This document shows, in pieces, positions 50,466-58,047 of a stretch of 61,132 nucleotides of DNA (the stretch's first letter is position 1; every line of letters starts with the position of its first letter). The DNA is from Chelativorans sp. ZYF759. GTDB taxonomy: Bacteria; Pseudomonadota; Alphaproteobacteria; Rhizobiales; Rhizobiaceae. Location of the stretch: the NCBI RefSeq assembly GCF_012911015.1, contig NZ_WVVV01000008.1, positions 1 through 61,132 on the forward strand, written 5' to 3'. Made by a program: the position numbers and the translations under genes. Under the pieces are notes generated by a model. It was not told the DNA's origin, ran no database searches, and worked only from the letters and a program-made list of their open reading frames with translations.

Positions 50466-50849
50466 ATGGCCCGGAACGTCTTTCAATTCCGCCGCGTGAA
50501 ATGGGGAGACCCGGAGCACAAGCTCAAGGTCCTCTCGGAGGACTTGCGGCCGCGCCGCTTGTGGCTGAGACCCTCGGTGCCCGCGATCCTCACCACCGTG
50601 TTTCTTGGTGGCGCCTTCGGCGTTGGCTTCACCGCTAACACCGAATTGGTCAATCGCGTGGCGCCCATGGCGCCGGGGTTTGGTTGCAACATCAAGGGAA
50701 ATATCAGCCAGAACACCGGCGAGCGGATTTATCATGTCCCCGGTCAACGCTATTACAATGCCACGCGCATTTCCCTCAGGCATGGCGAACGCTGGTTTTG
50801 CACTGAGGAGGAGGCGCGGAGGGCCGGTTGGCGGAGGTCGCGGGTCTAG
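50466..50849 (+). CDS. Membrane-anchored sunset-domain-like protein
   Basis: A 127-residue protein with an N-terminal basic segment, one membrane helix (about 38-55, VPAILTTVFLGGAFGVGFTA) and a C-terminal domain with GCNIKGNIS, GERIYHVPGQRYY, and GERWFCTEEEARRAGW. This KGNIS...IYHVPG...WFCTEEEA..AGW pattern occurs at the end of thermonuclease-family and related proteins, where NCBI calls it a sunset domain. Here it stands alone without a nuclease. The catalytic function is unknown. Confidence 0.7.
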   Translation: MARNVFQFRRVKWGDPEHKLKVLSEDLRPRRLWLRPSVPAILTTVFLGGAFGVGFTANTELVNRVAPMAPGFGCNIKGNISQNTGERIYHVPGQRYYNATRISLRHGERWFCTEEEARRAGWRRSRV

Positions 50850-50891
50850 TCCGAGGATTCTTCACGGTTGCGGTCCAAGGAGGGGCCTCTC

Positions 50892-51188
50892 ATGGTAGCC
50901 AATGAGCGCACATCTCGGTGGACCCTAGCGATCAAGAATCGTGGTATTCTTCTGCTGTATTTTGTTGTTTTTAGCCCGTTTGCAGTATTTTCTCTTTTTG
51001 TAATATATGAAGCCGTGTTCCATGGAAGCATACTTATGAAAGGTGGGTGGCGATCTTTTTCAGAATACCCGATTTGGTTCATTATGCATTTTATGGTTTA
51101 TGTTGTCGGGGGCACTGCGCTGTTATTTGTATCGGTAATGTCCGCGAAGACGCTTCTTGAGAGCCTTTTCAGGAATGAGCGAGACTGA
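50892..51188 (+). CDS. Small two-helix membrane protein
   Basis: A 98-residue protein starting MVANERTSRWTLAIKNRGIL with two hydrophobic segments (about 18-42 and 65-90) and a charged C-terminus. An AGGAGGGG site lies about 8 bases before the ATG at 50892; a GTG/ATG further upstream is less well placed. The coding sequence is markedly AT-rich compared with the window, pointing to a foreign origin. I do not recognise the family. Confidence 0.65.
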   Translation: MVANERTSRWTLAIKNRGILLLYFVVFSPFAVFSLFVIYEAVFHGSILMKGGWRSFSEYPIWFIMHFMVYVVGGTALLFVSVMSAKTLLESLFRNERD

Positions 51189-51235
51189 GTTGTTTCCCAT
51201 TGGGGCAATTGGCTAGGAAGCCGGGGAAATAAAGG

Positions 51236-51294
51236 CGTAACGGCCCCTGAGAGCCTCACCAGCGCGCGTTAGCTCCAAGGCGGGTGTTGGATGT
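51236..51294. repeat. Imperfect direct repeat, copy A
   Basis: Begins TAACGGCCCCTGAGAG, identical over 16 bases to copy B at 54126, then diverges with retained CCAGCGCG and GGGTGTTGG blocks. It lies 47 bases downstream of a small membrane-protein gene. Copy B has the same placement after another membrane-protein gene. Confidence 0.65.
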
Positions 51295-51351
51295 CCTCCC
51301 CACTTCGCCGCTCTCCTTGACGCCCTCTTGGGAATATCGTCCTATGGGCGC

Positions 51352-51609
51352 ATGCGCTACAAAGGCCGGATGTCGAATGCCAAAGTGAGGGCCAACTGGC
51401 CCCATGCCGTGGTGGTGGAAGCCGCCGCGCTTCAAGGGCTCGGTGTCCACCTCAATGGGGCCTATCCAAGCATCTCGGAACGGACCACGCATGTGGTGGA
51501 CGAGCGCGGCCGGGGCTATGTGGTCTTGCGCTTTGCCGATGCCGAGGAGGCGGAGCTATTCCGGCGCCGCGCCCATGGTGAGGTCTATGATCCGAAGGCG
51601 TGGGAATAA
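51352..51609 (+). CDS. Hypothetical protein
   Basis: An 85-residue protein from ATG 51352 (a second ATG at 51370 is also possible). It contains PHAVVVEAAALQGLGVHLNG and RGRGYVVLRFADAEEAELF, a pattern suggesting a small alpha/beta fold. No family is recognised. It ends 69 bases before the convergent DUF262 gene. Moderate codon bias supports coding. Confidence 0.5.
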   Translation: MRYKGRMSNAKVRANWPHAVVVEAAALQGLGVHLNGAYPSISERTTHVVDERGRGYVVLRFADAEEAELFRRRAHGEVYDPKAWE

Positions 51610-51677
51610 CAGTTACCGAACGCTGGGTTGAAATTCATCCGCATACAAAATCCTGAGTAAGACGCTTTCATATGCCG

Positions 51678-53306
51678 TTACCACTGAGCGAGCCGCAAAG
51701 CCTCTGCCTGCACAGTCTCAGAACGCAAAATGAGGAATGAATTGTAGTCGTCATTTAGAGCCGCCTCGAATGCCTCCTCCGATATCAGATTGGACTGCAG
51801 TAGATCGCGCAATCCTTCTCCCGCATTGGAGATGACCTGCTGTAGGTAGTCAGAAGGCGCGCGGTTGGTGATAATCTTGTTGCTGGCAGAGCTCAACATG
51901 ACAAAATTGGCAAGAGAATTGGCCTGTCGAGCCCCAACCCCTCGGTGCTTAAGGAAATCTCGTGGAAAGAAGTGATGGTACTCCCTTGCGTTTCCGTGAA
52001 ACAGGGCGCGACCGACATCGATTCTCGCACCTGTGAGGAGGTCGCGAGGTTGATTGAATGCGAGTAGCAGAATGAGAATCTTGGAGTGAGCAGAGTTAGA
52101 GCGGAATTCCCGTTGTCGCCAGATCGCTGCCGGCGGAGCAGAAGTTGATGCTTCGATTTCGGCAACCACCCCTTGCGCAAATTCCTTTGCAGCAGCTTGA
52201 TCGGCGGCCATGTTCCCGGTGTTCCATCCTCCGAAGTAGCCAGCGATAGCGGTACGCCAAAACCACCTTTTGATCGCCTCGGTCTGGACGGGCGTAGGGT
52301 TGGTAAGCAGTCGAAACACTTCCCCTAAAACGACCACTTGGTTTACGTATGGTAGCTGGCGGTCGCTTGGTATGTGGAGCTCTGTTACCAAGAAATCGAC
52401 GGCCCTTTGATAGGCCGACTTGGTCGCGTTCACCGCCGCAATAAGCCGGTCGGATTCATGCCTTCTCAGCTGATCAATGCTCGACTCTGAAAAGCCTCCG
52501 CCAGCGGCGGCCGAAATGCTACGAAGTATCGTCTTTCTCTCCACGCCGCCAAATTGCTTCTCGTCAAGCTCGTCCGTTATCGAGGAGATTTGATCTACGA
52601 GGTCAAAATCCTCACTCCAGGTCGCGGCCCTCATGAGGTCTACAATTGTAAGGGGCGTCCCTTTGCTGTTGATCCTTTCGAAGATCGGCGCCACAGCCTC
52701 GATGGACATATCGTGCAGCGTAACGGTAGCGATTTTGTAGTCCTTGAATCTATTGAATAGAGCTCGTGCATCCTCAGCAAGCTGTTGCCCGTCTTCTTCT
52801 TTTTCGAGAAACGCGATCTGCTGAAAATATGCAGCGGCATCAGGAATACGGTTCAATCGAATTCGATGGACTGGGGGAGCATCGAGGGACTCAAGGTGTA
52901 CGAAGCGCTTGTCCCGAAGATCGAAGGCGACATTCCATTTGCTACGCGGGTCTCGTCCGCGCCAGTAAAGTGCCCCGCATATAGTCGACAAACGTTGCTG
53001 ACCATCGAGAAGATAGTTTACGGGATAATCTTGTTTGGTGGGAGCGATATCCAGATCAGCAATGTTTCGTTCACTTTTTAATTCTTGCCGACTCCTCCAA
53101 AGGAGGACACTGCCCACGGGATAATTGTTGAATATCGAGTCGAGGAGATCAATAATCTGGGATTTTTCCCACACGAAGTCCCTTTGGAATTTCGGCAACA
53201 AAATGTCTCCGGAGAGTATGCGCGCCGCCAGCTCCTCAATGCGATCAACCGTTGGTTCCGGAGCGCGCACCTGAGGCTTGCTTTCGATATTTGTAGACTT
53301 CTTCAT
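51678..53306 (-). CDS. DUF262 / HNH-type protein, probable defence nuclease
   Basis: A 542-residue protein. The N-terminal DUF262 domain has LPKFQRDFVWEKSQIIDLLDSI, YPVGSVLLW and YLLDGQQRLSTI (DGQQR at 101-105), the ParB/sulfiredoxin-like nucleotide-binding motif of GmrS. The C-terminal part has EYHHFFPRDFLK and NSLANFVMLSSASNKIITNR, matching the DUF1524-like/HNH nuclease block of GmrD-type proteins. Such fusions belong to Type IV restriction-like or related anti-phage systems. A GAGGGG site precedes ATG 53306. It is a lone gene on the minus strand of the island. Confidence 0.85.
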   Translation of the reverse strand: MKKSTNIESKPQVRAPEPTVDRIEELAARILSGDILLPKFQRDFVWEKSQIIDLLDSIFNNYPVGSVLLWRSRQELKSERNIADLDIAPTKQDYPVNYLLDGQQRLSTICGALYWRGRDPRSKWNVAFDLRDKRFVHLESLDAPPVHRIRLNRIPDAAAYFQQIAFLEKEEDGQQLAEDARALFNRFKDYKIATVTLHDMSIEAVAPIFERINSKGTPLTIVDLMRAATWSEDFDLVDQISSITDELDEKQFGGVERKTILRSISAAAGGGFSESSIDQLRRHESDRLIAAVNATKSAYQRAVDFLVTELHIPSDRQLPYVNQVVVLGEVFRLLTNPTPVQTEAIKRWFWRTAIAGYFGGWNTGNMAADQAAAKEFAQGVVAEIEASTSAPPAAIWRQREFRSNSAHSKILILLLAFNQPRDLLTGARIDVGRALFHGNAREYHHFFPRDFLKHRGVGARQANSLANFVMLSSASNKIITNRAPSDYLQQVISNAGEGLRDLLQSNLISEEAFEAALNDDYNSFLILRSETVQAEALRLAQW

Positions 53307-53491
53307 GTGTATAGCCCCTCGATTCGTGTGGCCACTATAGACTAGGTTAACAAAGTAGGGCAAAGATCATCAGTAATTCACATGAAATCTCAGGCGCCGG
53401 CAACGTGAGGCGACCAAATAATTTGCGGAGGCTTCCCGCCGCATTTTGTGCGGCAAAGGCGGGAGCTCGTGGAGATTGAGGAGGCCGCCTA

Positions 53492-53620
53492 GTGTGGCCC
53501 GTCTCAGCCCTCGCCTTGGCGGTCGTTGCGTGGGCGATCTGGCGGCCGAGCCTGCTATCCTGGACGGCGGCCGGGGTGGCGAACGCGGTGGCCGCGTGGA
53601 TGATCTGGACAGGCATTTGA
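53492..53620 (+). CDS. 42-residue Trp-rich membrane peptide
   Basis: Starts with GTG at 53492, preceded by a near-ideal GAGGAGG 7 bases upstream, and ends at TGA 53618-53620. The peptide is very hydrophobic: VWPVSALALAVVAWAIW, a short RPS turn, then LLSWTAAGVANAVAAWMIW. It has six or more tryptophans and only one charged residue. Two membrane helices are likely. A second membrane-protein gene follows 23 bases later with its own ribosome site. No family is recognised; it could be a toxin-like or accessory peptide, or a chance frame. Confidence 0.45.
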   Translation: MWPVSALALAVVAWAIWRPSLLSWTAAGVANAVAAWMIWTGI

Positions 53621-53643
53621 GGCTAGGAAGGACAAAGGCCGAA

Positions 53644-54108
53644 ATGGATAAGCGGCAACCCCCGGTGCATATCGGCAATCTATTCATCCTATCCCAACTC
53701 CAGTATCCGCTCATCGCGCTGGCGCTCCCCCCGATCATCGTCCTCAGCCTGAGTTACGTGGCTATTGCTACCGCGCTGACCTACTCGACTGGCGGCGATT
53801 TTAGCCCGTTGACGCGGGCGGGAGCCGTTATTGTCACCGTGGCTTTCCTTTACGTGCTGGCGGAGGAGGTGTGGAAGCTGACACCACGCCGATTGATCTT
53901 GGAGATTGAGGGATCGTTTTCGTTCGCCAAGCTGGACGAGCGCGAGGAAAGCCAGATCGCATTGCAGCGGTTCCGGGCGATGACAAACAGAATGGTGCGC
54001 TGGCACCGCCCGGTGGCCCGTTCGGTTGAGGCGTTTCTCATTGTCCTAGGCGGGGTCTTGAGCGGCTTTGGCGATCTGATTGGACCTTACATTTTCGCCG
54101 GCACCTGA
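53644..54108 (+). CDS. Hypothetical membrane protein
   Basis: A 154-residue protein starting MDKRQPPVHIGNLFILSQLQ. Two hydrophobic segments lie at about 20-45 and 60-77, followed by a charged helix (EIEGSFSFAKLDEREESQIALQRF) and a third weakly hydrophobic C-terminal segment. The ATG at 53644 is chosen because of the AGGAAGGA site upstream; the frame is open to 53446 but overlaps the small peptide gene. The family is not recognised. Confidence 0.6.
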   Translation: MDKRQPPVHIGNLFILSQLQYPLIALALPPIIVLSLSYVAIATALTYSTGGDFSPLTRAGAVIVTVAFLYVLAEEVWKLTPRRLILEIEGSFSFAKLDEREESQIALQRFRAMTNRMVRWHRPVARSVEAFLIVLGGVLSGFGDLIGPYIFAGT

Positions 54109-54125
54109 CCACCGAAACATGCCGA

Positions 54126-54184
54126 TAACGGCCCCTGAGAGGCCCGCCAGCGCGTGTTGATGTCCGGGTGGGTGTTGGGATGCC
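54126..54184. repeat. Imperfect direct repeat, copy B
   Basis: Begins TAACGGCCCCTGAGAG like copy A (51236-51294) and keeps CCAGCGCG and GGGTGTTGG. It starts 18 bases after the preceding membrane-protein stop codon. The two copies bracket the DUF262 gene and its small neighbours. Confidence 0.65.
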
Positions 54185-54322
54185 AGGGTAGGCCGGATGT
54201 CACGCTCAGCCTACCTCACCAGCTGGCCGGGAAGCCTTGCCTGATATAGCGTTGCGCCAGATTGGCCGGAACGGCAATCCGACCATCATTTCAACCACTT
54301 AGGCTCAATGACGGTGGGTTGA

Positions 54323-54352
54323 ATAGGATAGTATGTAGGCATATTATCCTAT
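54323..54352. repeat. Inverted repeat ATAGGATA/TATCCTAT
   Basis: Perfect 8-bp arms separated by 14 bases, with no following T tract. It is AT-rich compared with its surroundings. It may be a protein-binding site or a terminator for the convergent genes. Confidence 0.4.
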
Positions 54353-54477
54353 CGACGGCGCCCTAATCGGGTAGAATCGGGATTTTGAACCTTATAGCTG
54401 GCCACGGAACGCGCTATGCCGCCCCGTAAGGCATCAACGGCTACCGGGGACCCATTTGCCGGGGGAAAATTTCGCCC

Positions 54478-55359
54478 CTATCCGCGCGGCGGAGGATACC
54501 TGCTCCAGTTAATCGTCCCGTCGAAATCGTTCACGTCCCTGGCCCACACCGCCAATCCACGCGCGACGTATTCAGCCGCTTCCTCAACTGTGCAGTCGAA
54601 CCGGTTGGCCTTCTGTGTATTCTCACGTGCGGTGAGATACTGGAGGTTGGCCAGCCGGTGAAGACCAGCGAGAAGCGGGTGGACGATGGGGATGATGTGA
54701 TCCACTACGAGGTCCTCGGGGCACTCCCTGTAGAAGGCTTGTATTGCCAGCTTCTCCGCCTTGGTGATCCACGGTGGCGTCCTCAATACCCGAGCTCGGT
54801 GACCCGATAGACCACGTGCTGTTCTATCCCTCCGGCGCTTCCGGTACCGCTCGGGGTCACGCCAATAGGCTTCCTGTGACTTCTCTTGGTCCTGCCTAAA
54901 GACCTCCTCGGTGCCCTCAACCTGCATCCTGTCGAGGCGGGCTTGTTTCATCTTCTCGATTGCCGCGCGGCGCTTCTCCTCCCGTTCGATTATCGCGGCT
55001 TCCAACCCGATAGCGTCAATGCGATCCAACCAAGCAATAGACTCCAGGGCGCCTTTGCGGTCGAACCCGAGCGCCTCCACCTCTGCCCGCTTCTGGCGCC
55101 GCTCCTCCCGCAGCCTTTGACGTTCCGCCCGTGCCGCTGCACGCTCGGGTGCCTTGGCCTCCCGAGCCCTTCCCGCATACACAAGACCCCTCGCATTTGA
55201 ACACGCCTGGCATGTGCCGTTGTGCGCGGTCCGCGCCGCGACGTGGCCGTGGGCGCATGGCCTTCCGGTAAAGTAGTATCGGCAGCCGACCGCTTTCGCC
55301 TCCGCAGGGGATCGCGGGAGGGCGGCAAGATCGGCGGGGATGTCTTTACTTCTTGGCAT
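54478..55359 (-). CDS. Zinc-finger HNH endonuclease-like protein
   Basis: A 293-residue protein. N-terminal zinc-binding pattern: Cys35-x-His37-x-His39 (GRPCAHGHV) and Cys50-x-x-Cys53 (GTCQACSN). The middle (about 65-190) is a long, very charged helix/coiled coil. The C-terminal HNH-like block VVDHIIPIVHPLLAGLHRLANLQYL...NTQKANRFD has the DH, H and N positions of the fold. A GGAGACA site supports ATG 55359. Similar proteins are common in alphaproteobacterial phages. It may act in phage packaging or DNA cleavage. Confidence 0.75.
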   Translation of the reverse strand: MPRSKDIPADLAALPRSPAEAKAVGCRYYFTGRPCAHGHVAARTAHNGTCQACSNARGLVYAGRAREAKAPERAAARAERQRLREERRQKRAEVEALGFDRKGALESIAWLDRIDAIGLEAAIIEREEKRRAAIEKMKQARLDRMQVEGTEEVFRQDQEKSQEAYWRDPERYRKRRRDRTARGLSGHRARVLRTPPWITKAEKLAIQAFYRECPEDLVVDHIIPIVHPLLAGLHRLANLQYLTARENTQKANRFDCTVEEAAEYVARGLAVWARDVNDFDGTINWSRYPPPRG

Positions 55360-55436
55360 CGCTTTGTCTCCTTCCTCAATCTCTTTGCTACTCTCCCGCA
55401 TGGCAGAAAAAGTCTCAGTCCCACCCTCCTCCCCAC

Positions 55437-55459
55437 CCCCTCCCCTTAAGGGGGAGGGG
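55437..55459. other. GC-only hairpin with adjacent G-runs
   Basis: CCCCTCCCC and GGGGAGGGG arms with a 5-base loop, immediately followed by GGTGTGTGTGGTGGGG. Upstream of the HNH gene on its strand. The plus strand has several G-runs that could form a G-quadruplex; the minus strand could form a C-rich leader in the HNH mRNA. Confidence 0.4.
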
Positions 55460-55636
55460 GGTGTGTGTGGTGGGGTGTTAGGACAGGGCCATTGATGAAA
55501 CTTTCCCGTAATTCTTCCCCCATGGGACCTAATTAAAACAATTACTTAGCTAGAATTCTTCCCGGCGGGAAAACCCCCTAGAGGCTGTCCCAGAGGTGTC
55601 CCAGGCTTTCCCAAGTGAGACGTTTCGGAACGAAAT

Positions 55637-55924
55637 TCACTCAAAATCAGTCTCACGGTCTTCGGCTGCATATCGGTCCAACAGAAGGTCTTCGGCACGC
55701 ACCGCTGCCTCCTCCGTCAGCCTCATCGACGGCCGCCGTTTGAGGGAGCCCTCCTGTCTCATTCGCTTCAATGCGCGGAAAATGCTTGCACGGCTCCAGC
55801 CAGGGCGGCCGGTTCCGAGAAGATCGGACGGGCGGCGGGGCTCCATCTCGTGGATGAAGACGAGAAGCTCGTCCTCATCGATCTGCGCTGCGAATGTGCC
55901 GGACTTTGATCTTGGCTGTTTCAT
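55637..55924 (-). CDS. Small winged-helix-like DNA-binding protein
   Basis: A 95-residue protein. ELLVFIHEMEPRRPSDLLGTGRPGWSRASIFRALKRMRQEGSLKRR reads as a helix-turn-helix with a wing, followed by RLTEEAAVRAEDLLLDR. It is probably a regulator of this island segment. It is followed (minus strand) after 277 bases by the HNH gene. The family is not recognised precisely. Confidence 0.6.
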   Translation of the reverse strand: MKQPRSKSGTFAAQIDEDELLVFIHEMEPRRPSDLLGTGRPGWSRASIFRALKRMRQEGSLKRRPSMRLTEEAAVRAEDLLLDRYAAEDRETDFE

Positions 55925-56008
55925 TCTTCCAATCCCGGAATTGAGGGTGGCGGGGAGGCGAGAATTGAAACCGCCGTCCCCGCCATTCCGCCGCGTCGTG
56001 CGGCGAAA

Positions 56009-56197
56009 CTAGGCGCGCTCCCGGACCGCCTCCGCGATCAATACGAGGCCAGCCAAGAGCGCGGCGGCCGTTGCGTCTCCGGTTGTCTTGTGAAGATGCT
56101 CGAAAGCGTCGGTTGCGTCGCTCAAGTCCAACGCTTCGGTGGTGCCACGACCGCCGCGAAGGCTCGGGGGCGTGAAGTGCTCGGTCCGCGCGGTCAT
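56009..56197 (-). CDS. Small hypothetical protein
   Basis: A 62-residue protein with a predicted amphipathic C-terminal helix (ATAAALLAGLVLIAEAVRERA). Its start overlaps the upstream small gene by 4 bases (ATGA), which supports it being translated. No family is recognised. Confidence 0.5.
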   Translation of the reverse strand: MTARTEHFTPPSLRGGRGTTEALDLSDATDAFEHLHKTTGDATAAALLAGLVLIAEAVRERA

Positions 56198-56424
56198 CGT
56201 GCGTTCCGCTTCGCGTAGATCGCAGCAACATCGAGGCCCCTGAGGCCGCGCGGCTTGGGGGCCGAGGCGGCACCGACGACCTGAGAGACCGCCGCACCAC
56301 GGGCCAGCGGGTCCGCGATAGCCATGGCGTCAAAAAGCCGGTCCCACTCGGCGTGGGTGTGGCCGATGTGGCCGCTCGGGTCGTGGCCCCGGCCGAGGAG
56401 GACGAATTTTGGTTCTGTGTTCAT
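56194..56424 (-). CDS. Small hypothetical protein
   Basis: A 76-residue protein starting MNTEPKFVLLGRGHDPSGHI. It is soluble, with a basic C-terminus RGLDVAAIYAKRNAR. ATG 56424 is preferred over 56466 from the length and the GGA before it. Its coding end overlaps the next small gene by 4 bases. Function is unknown. Confidence 0.5.
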   Translation of the reverse strand: MNTEPKFVLLGRGHDPSGHIGHTHAEWDRLFDAMAIADPLARGAAVSQVVGAASAPKPRGLRGLDVAAIYAKRNAR

Positions 56425-56663
56425 TGTCTGAATCCTTCGGGTTCGAAAAAATGGGCGGGTCGCCACGCGGGTTAGGAGCCAACCAAACGACCCGCCCGAG
56501 GTGGCCTCCGCGACATGGACACGCGCGGAGGCGGCGGAGACTTGGCGGGACCAGGCCGAAAGGAAAAACCCGGCCCCGCCGTTGGCCGCGTCCCCCTCAC
56601 CAAAGGGACGCGACCGCAGCGCGCTCGGTGTCGAGATGGCAAACCACCGAGCGCAGCAGCTGG

Positions 56664-57671
56664 TTACCGGATGCCGAGGAGGTGACGGGGGTCGGCACCG
56701 CGCGGAAAATCGACCTCCGCGCCCTCGTCCCTGGCACGCCAGAGAGCTTCGATCTGGAGCCGCTTGAGGCTCTCAATCTCGGTGTCGATCTTCCGGAGAC
56801 GTGTGCGCTTCTCGGCGGCCGTGAGCGTCATGGTGACACCCTCGTGGTGCGCGCGTATCTGGCGCTCAAGGGACTCGGCCACCCGTTCGGGGGCGATCCA
56901 GCATGCGATGGCGCGTGCGTCGGTAGCGTAGGGGATGCCGCCAACACCAGCCGGTTCGGCCAGGACGCGCTGGCGGGGCCATTCGACAGAGAAGCCCGAG
57001 CCATCCTGGCGCATGACCAATTCGGGCTCCCGCGCCCACTGGCCGATCAAATTGCGGATGTCGGCAAGGTCCTCATCCAGCGGCCGGGATGCCTCGGCAA
57101 GTTCGTGGCGCTCCTCGGTCTTGCCGGCAACTTCGCGACCGTGGCGCGTGGCGGAATCGAGCCAGCTTTCGCCGCGTTCCTTCTGAGGCTCGGCCGGGTG
57201 GTCCTCGATTGCCGCGCCCGTCGAGGCCAGCCGGTCGAGGAGCTTTCGGCCGCCCTCAGCGTTCTCCTCGGCCGTGAGACGACGCGCGATGAGTGCTTGG
57301 CCACGGGCCAAGATGGCCGGCTGGCGGGTCAGATGTTGAGCCAAACGGGACTTGTGGTGGTCGCGTTCGCGCTCCTGTGCCTTGGTCAATCCGCGCGACA
57401 TTTCCTCCGCGTCGAGGCCGGCGATTTCGCGTTGCATCGCGTCCTTTTCACGACGCCAATCCTCATGTGCCTGGTGCACGCCGGCCGCATCGGCCGAGTT
57501 CTTGGCCGCGTCATCCTCCAGCTTGAGGAGGCGATCCTGGCTCCGCTCGGTGGGCTCGGAGGGTTCGCGCGTTTCGGGCTCCCAATTGTGGGCGGCATCC
57601 GTGACCTGGCGGCCCATAAAGACGCCCGTCGCGGCAACGGCCATGGCCGCCAAGTTCGTCAAAGTGCTCAT
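56664..57671 (-). CDS. Coiled-coil hypothetical protein with N-terminal hydrophobic segment
   Basis: A 335-residue protein. The N-terminus MSTLTNLAAMAVAATGVFMG could be a signal anchor. Residues about 40-230 are almost wholly charged helix with heptad-like spacing (coiled coil). A final globular part has DGSGFSVEWPRQRVLAEPAG and a C-terminal helix SLKRLQIEALWRARDEG. AAGGACAG before the ATG is a good ribosome site. No family is recognised. It lies between the AlpA gene and the small-protein pair. Confidence 0.6.
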   Translation of the reverse strand: MSTLTNLAAMAVAATGVFMGRQVTDAAHNWEPETREPSEPTERSQDRLLKLEDDAAKNSADAAGVHQAHEDWRREKDAMQREIAGLDAEEMSRGLTKAQERERDHHKSRLAQHLTRQPAILARGQALIARRLTAEENAEGGRKLLDRLASTGAAIEDHPAEPQKERGESWLDSATRHGREVAGKTEERHELAEASRPLDEDLADIRNLIGQWAREPELVMRQDGSGFSVEWPRQRVLAEPAGVGGIPYATDARAIACWIAPERVAESLERQIRAHHEGVTMTLTAAEKRTRLRKIDTEIESLKRLQIEALWRARDEGAEVDFPRGADPRHLLGIR

Positions 57672-57697
57672 TTCAACTGTCCTTTGTGTTGAGGGCC

Positions 57698-57880
57698 TCA
57701 GGCCCGTTCGCTCAGTCGCTCGTCAATCCAGCCGTCGATTTCATCCGAGGCCCACGCCACCCGCCGCGCCGGAAGCTTCACCGGCTTGGGAAATTTGCCT
57801 TCGCGAACGAGGTCCCGGATCGTGGTCGGGGACAAAGAGACGCGCTGGCAAACAACAGATAGAGGCAAAAGAACTCGCAT
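57698..57880 (-). CDS. AlpA-type excisionase/regulator
   Basis: A 60-residue MerR-like HTH: PLSVVCQRVSLSPTTIRDLVREGKFPKPVKLPARRVAWASDEIDGWI, the AlpA scheme of P4-type elements. It is expected to bind near the attachment site and direct excision, or to activate int. It is divergent from the gene at 58048. Confidence 0.88.
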   Translation of the reverse strand: MRVLLPLSVVCQRVSLSPTTIRDLVREGKFPKPVKLPARRVAWASDEIDGWIDERLSERA

Positions 57881-58047
57881 GACTAAACGTCCGTTGACTG
57901 TGAGGCGTATTGTCTTTCACTTTTGGATATGGAGTCAACGAATTCAGGATGTCGCGCGTTATTTCGATACGATTAACTTAGGAGATTTTGCAGGGCACTT
58001 TATACTTGCGCCTTGGAGTTGCCGCCTTGACCTCCTATCTTTCGGCC

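Larger units (their letters stand above)
54109..54477. other. Gene-free island segment with repeats
   Basis: 369 bases between a plus-strand membrane gene and the minus-strand HNH gene (convergent). It contains repeat copy B (54126-54184) and an inverted repeat (54323-54352). No coding frame with a ribosome site was found. Confidence 0.5.
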
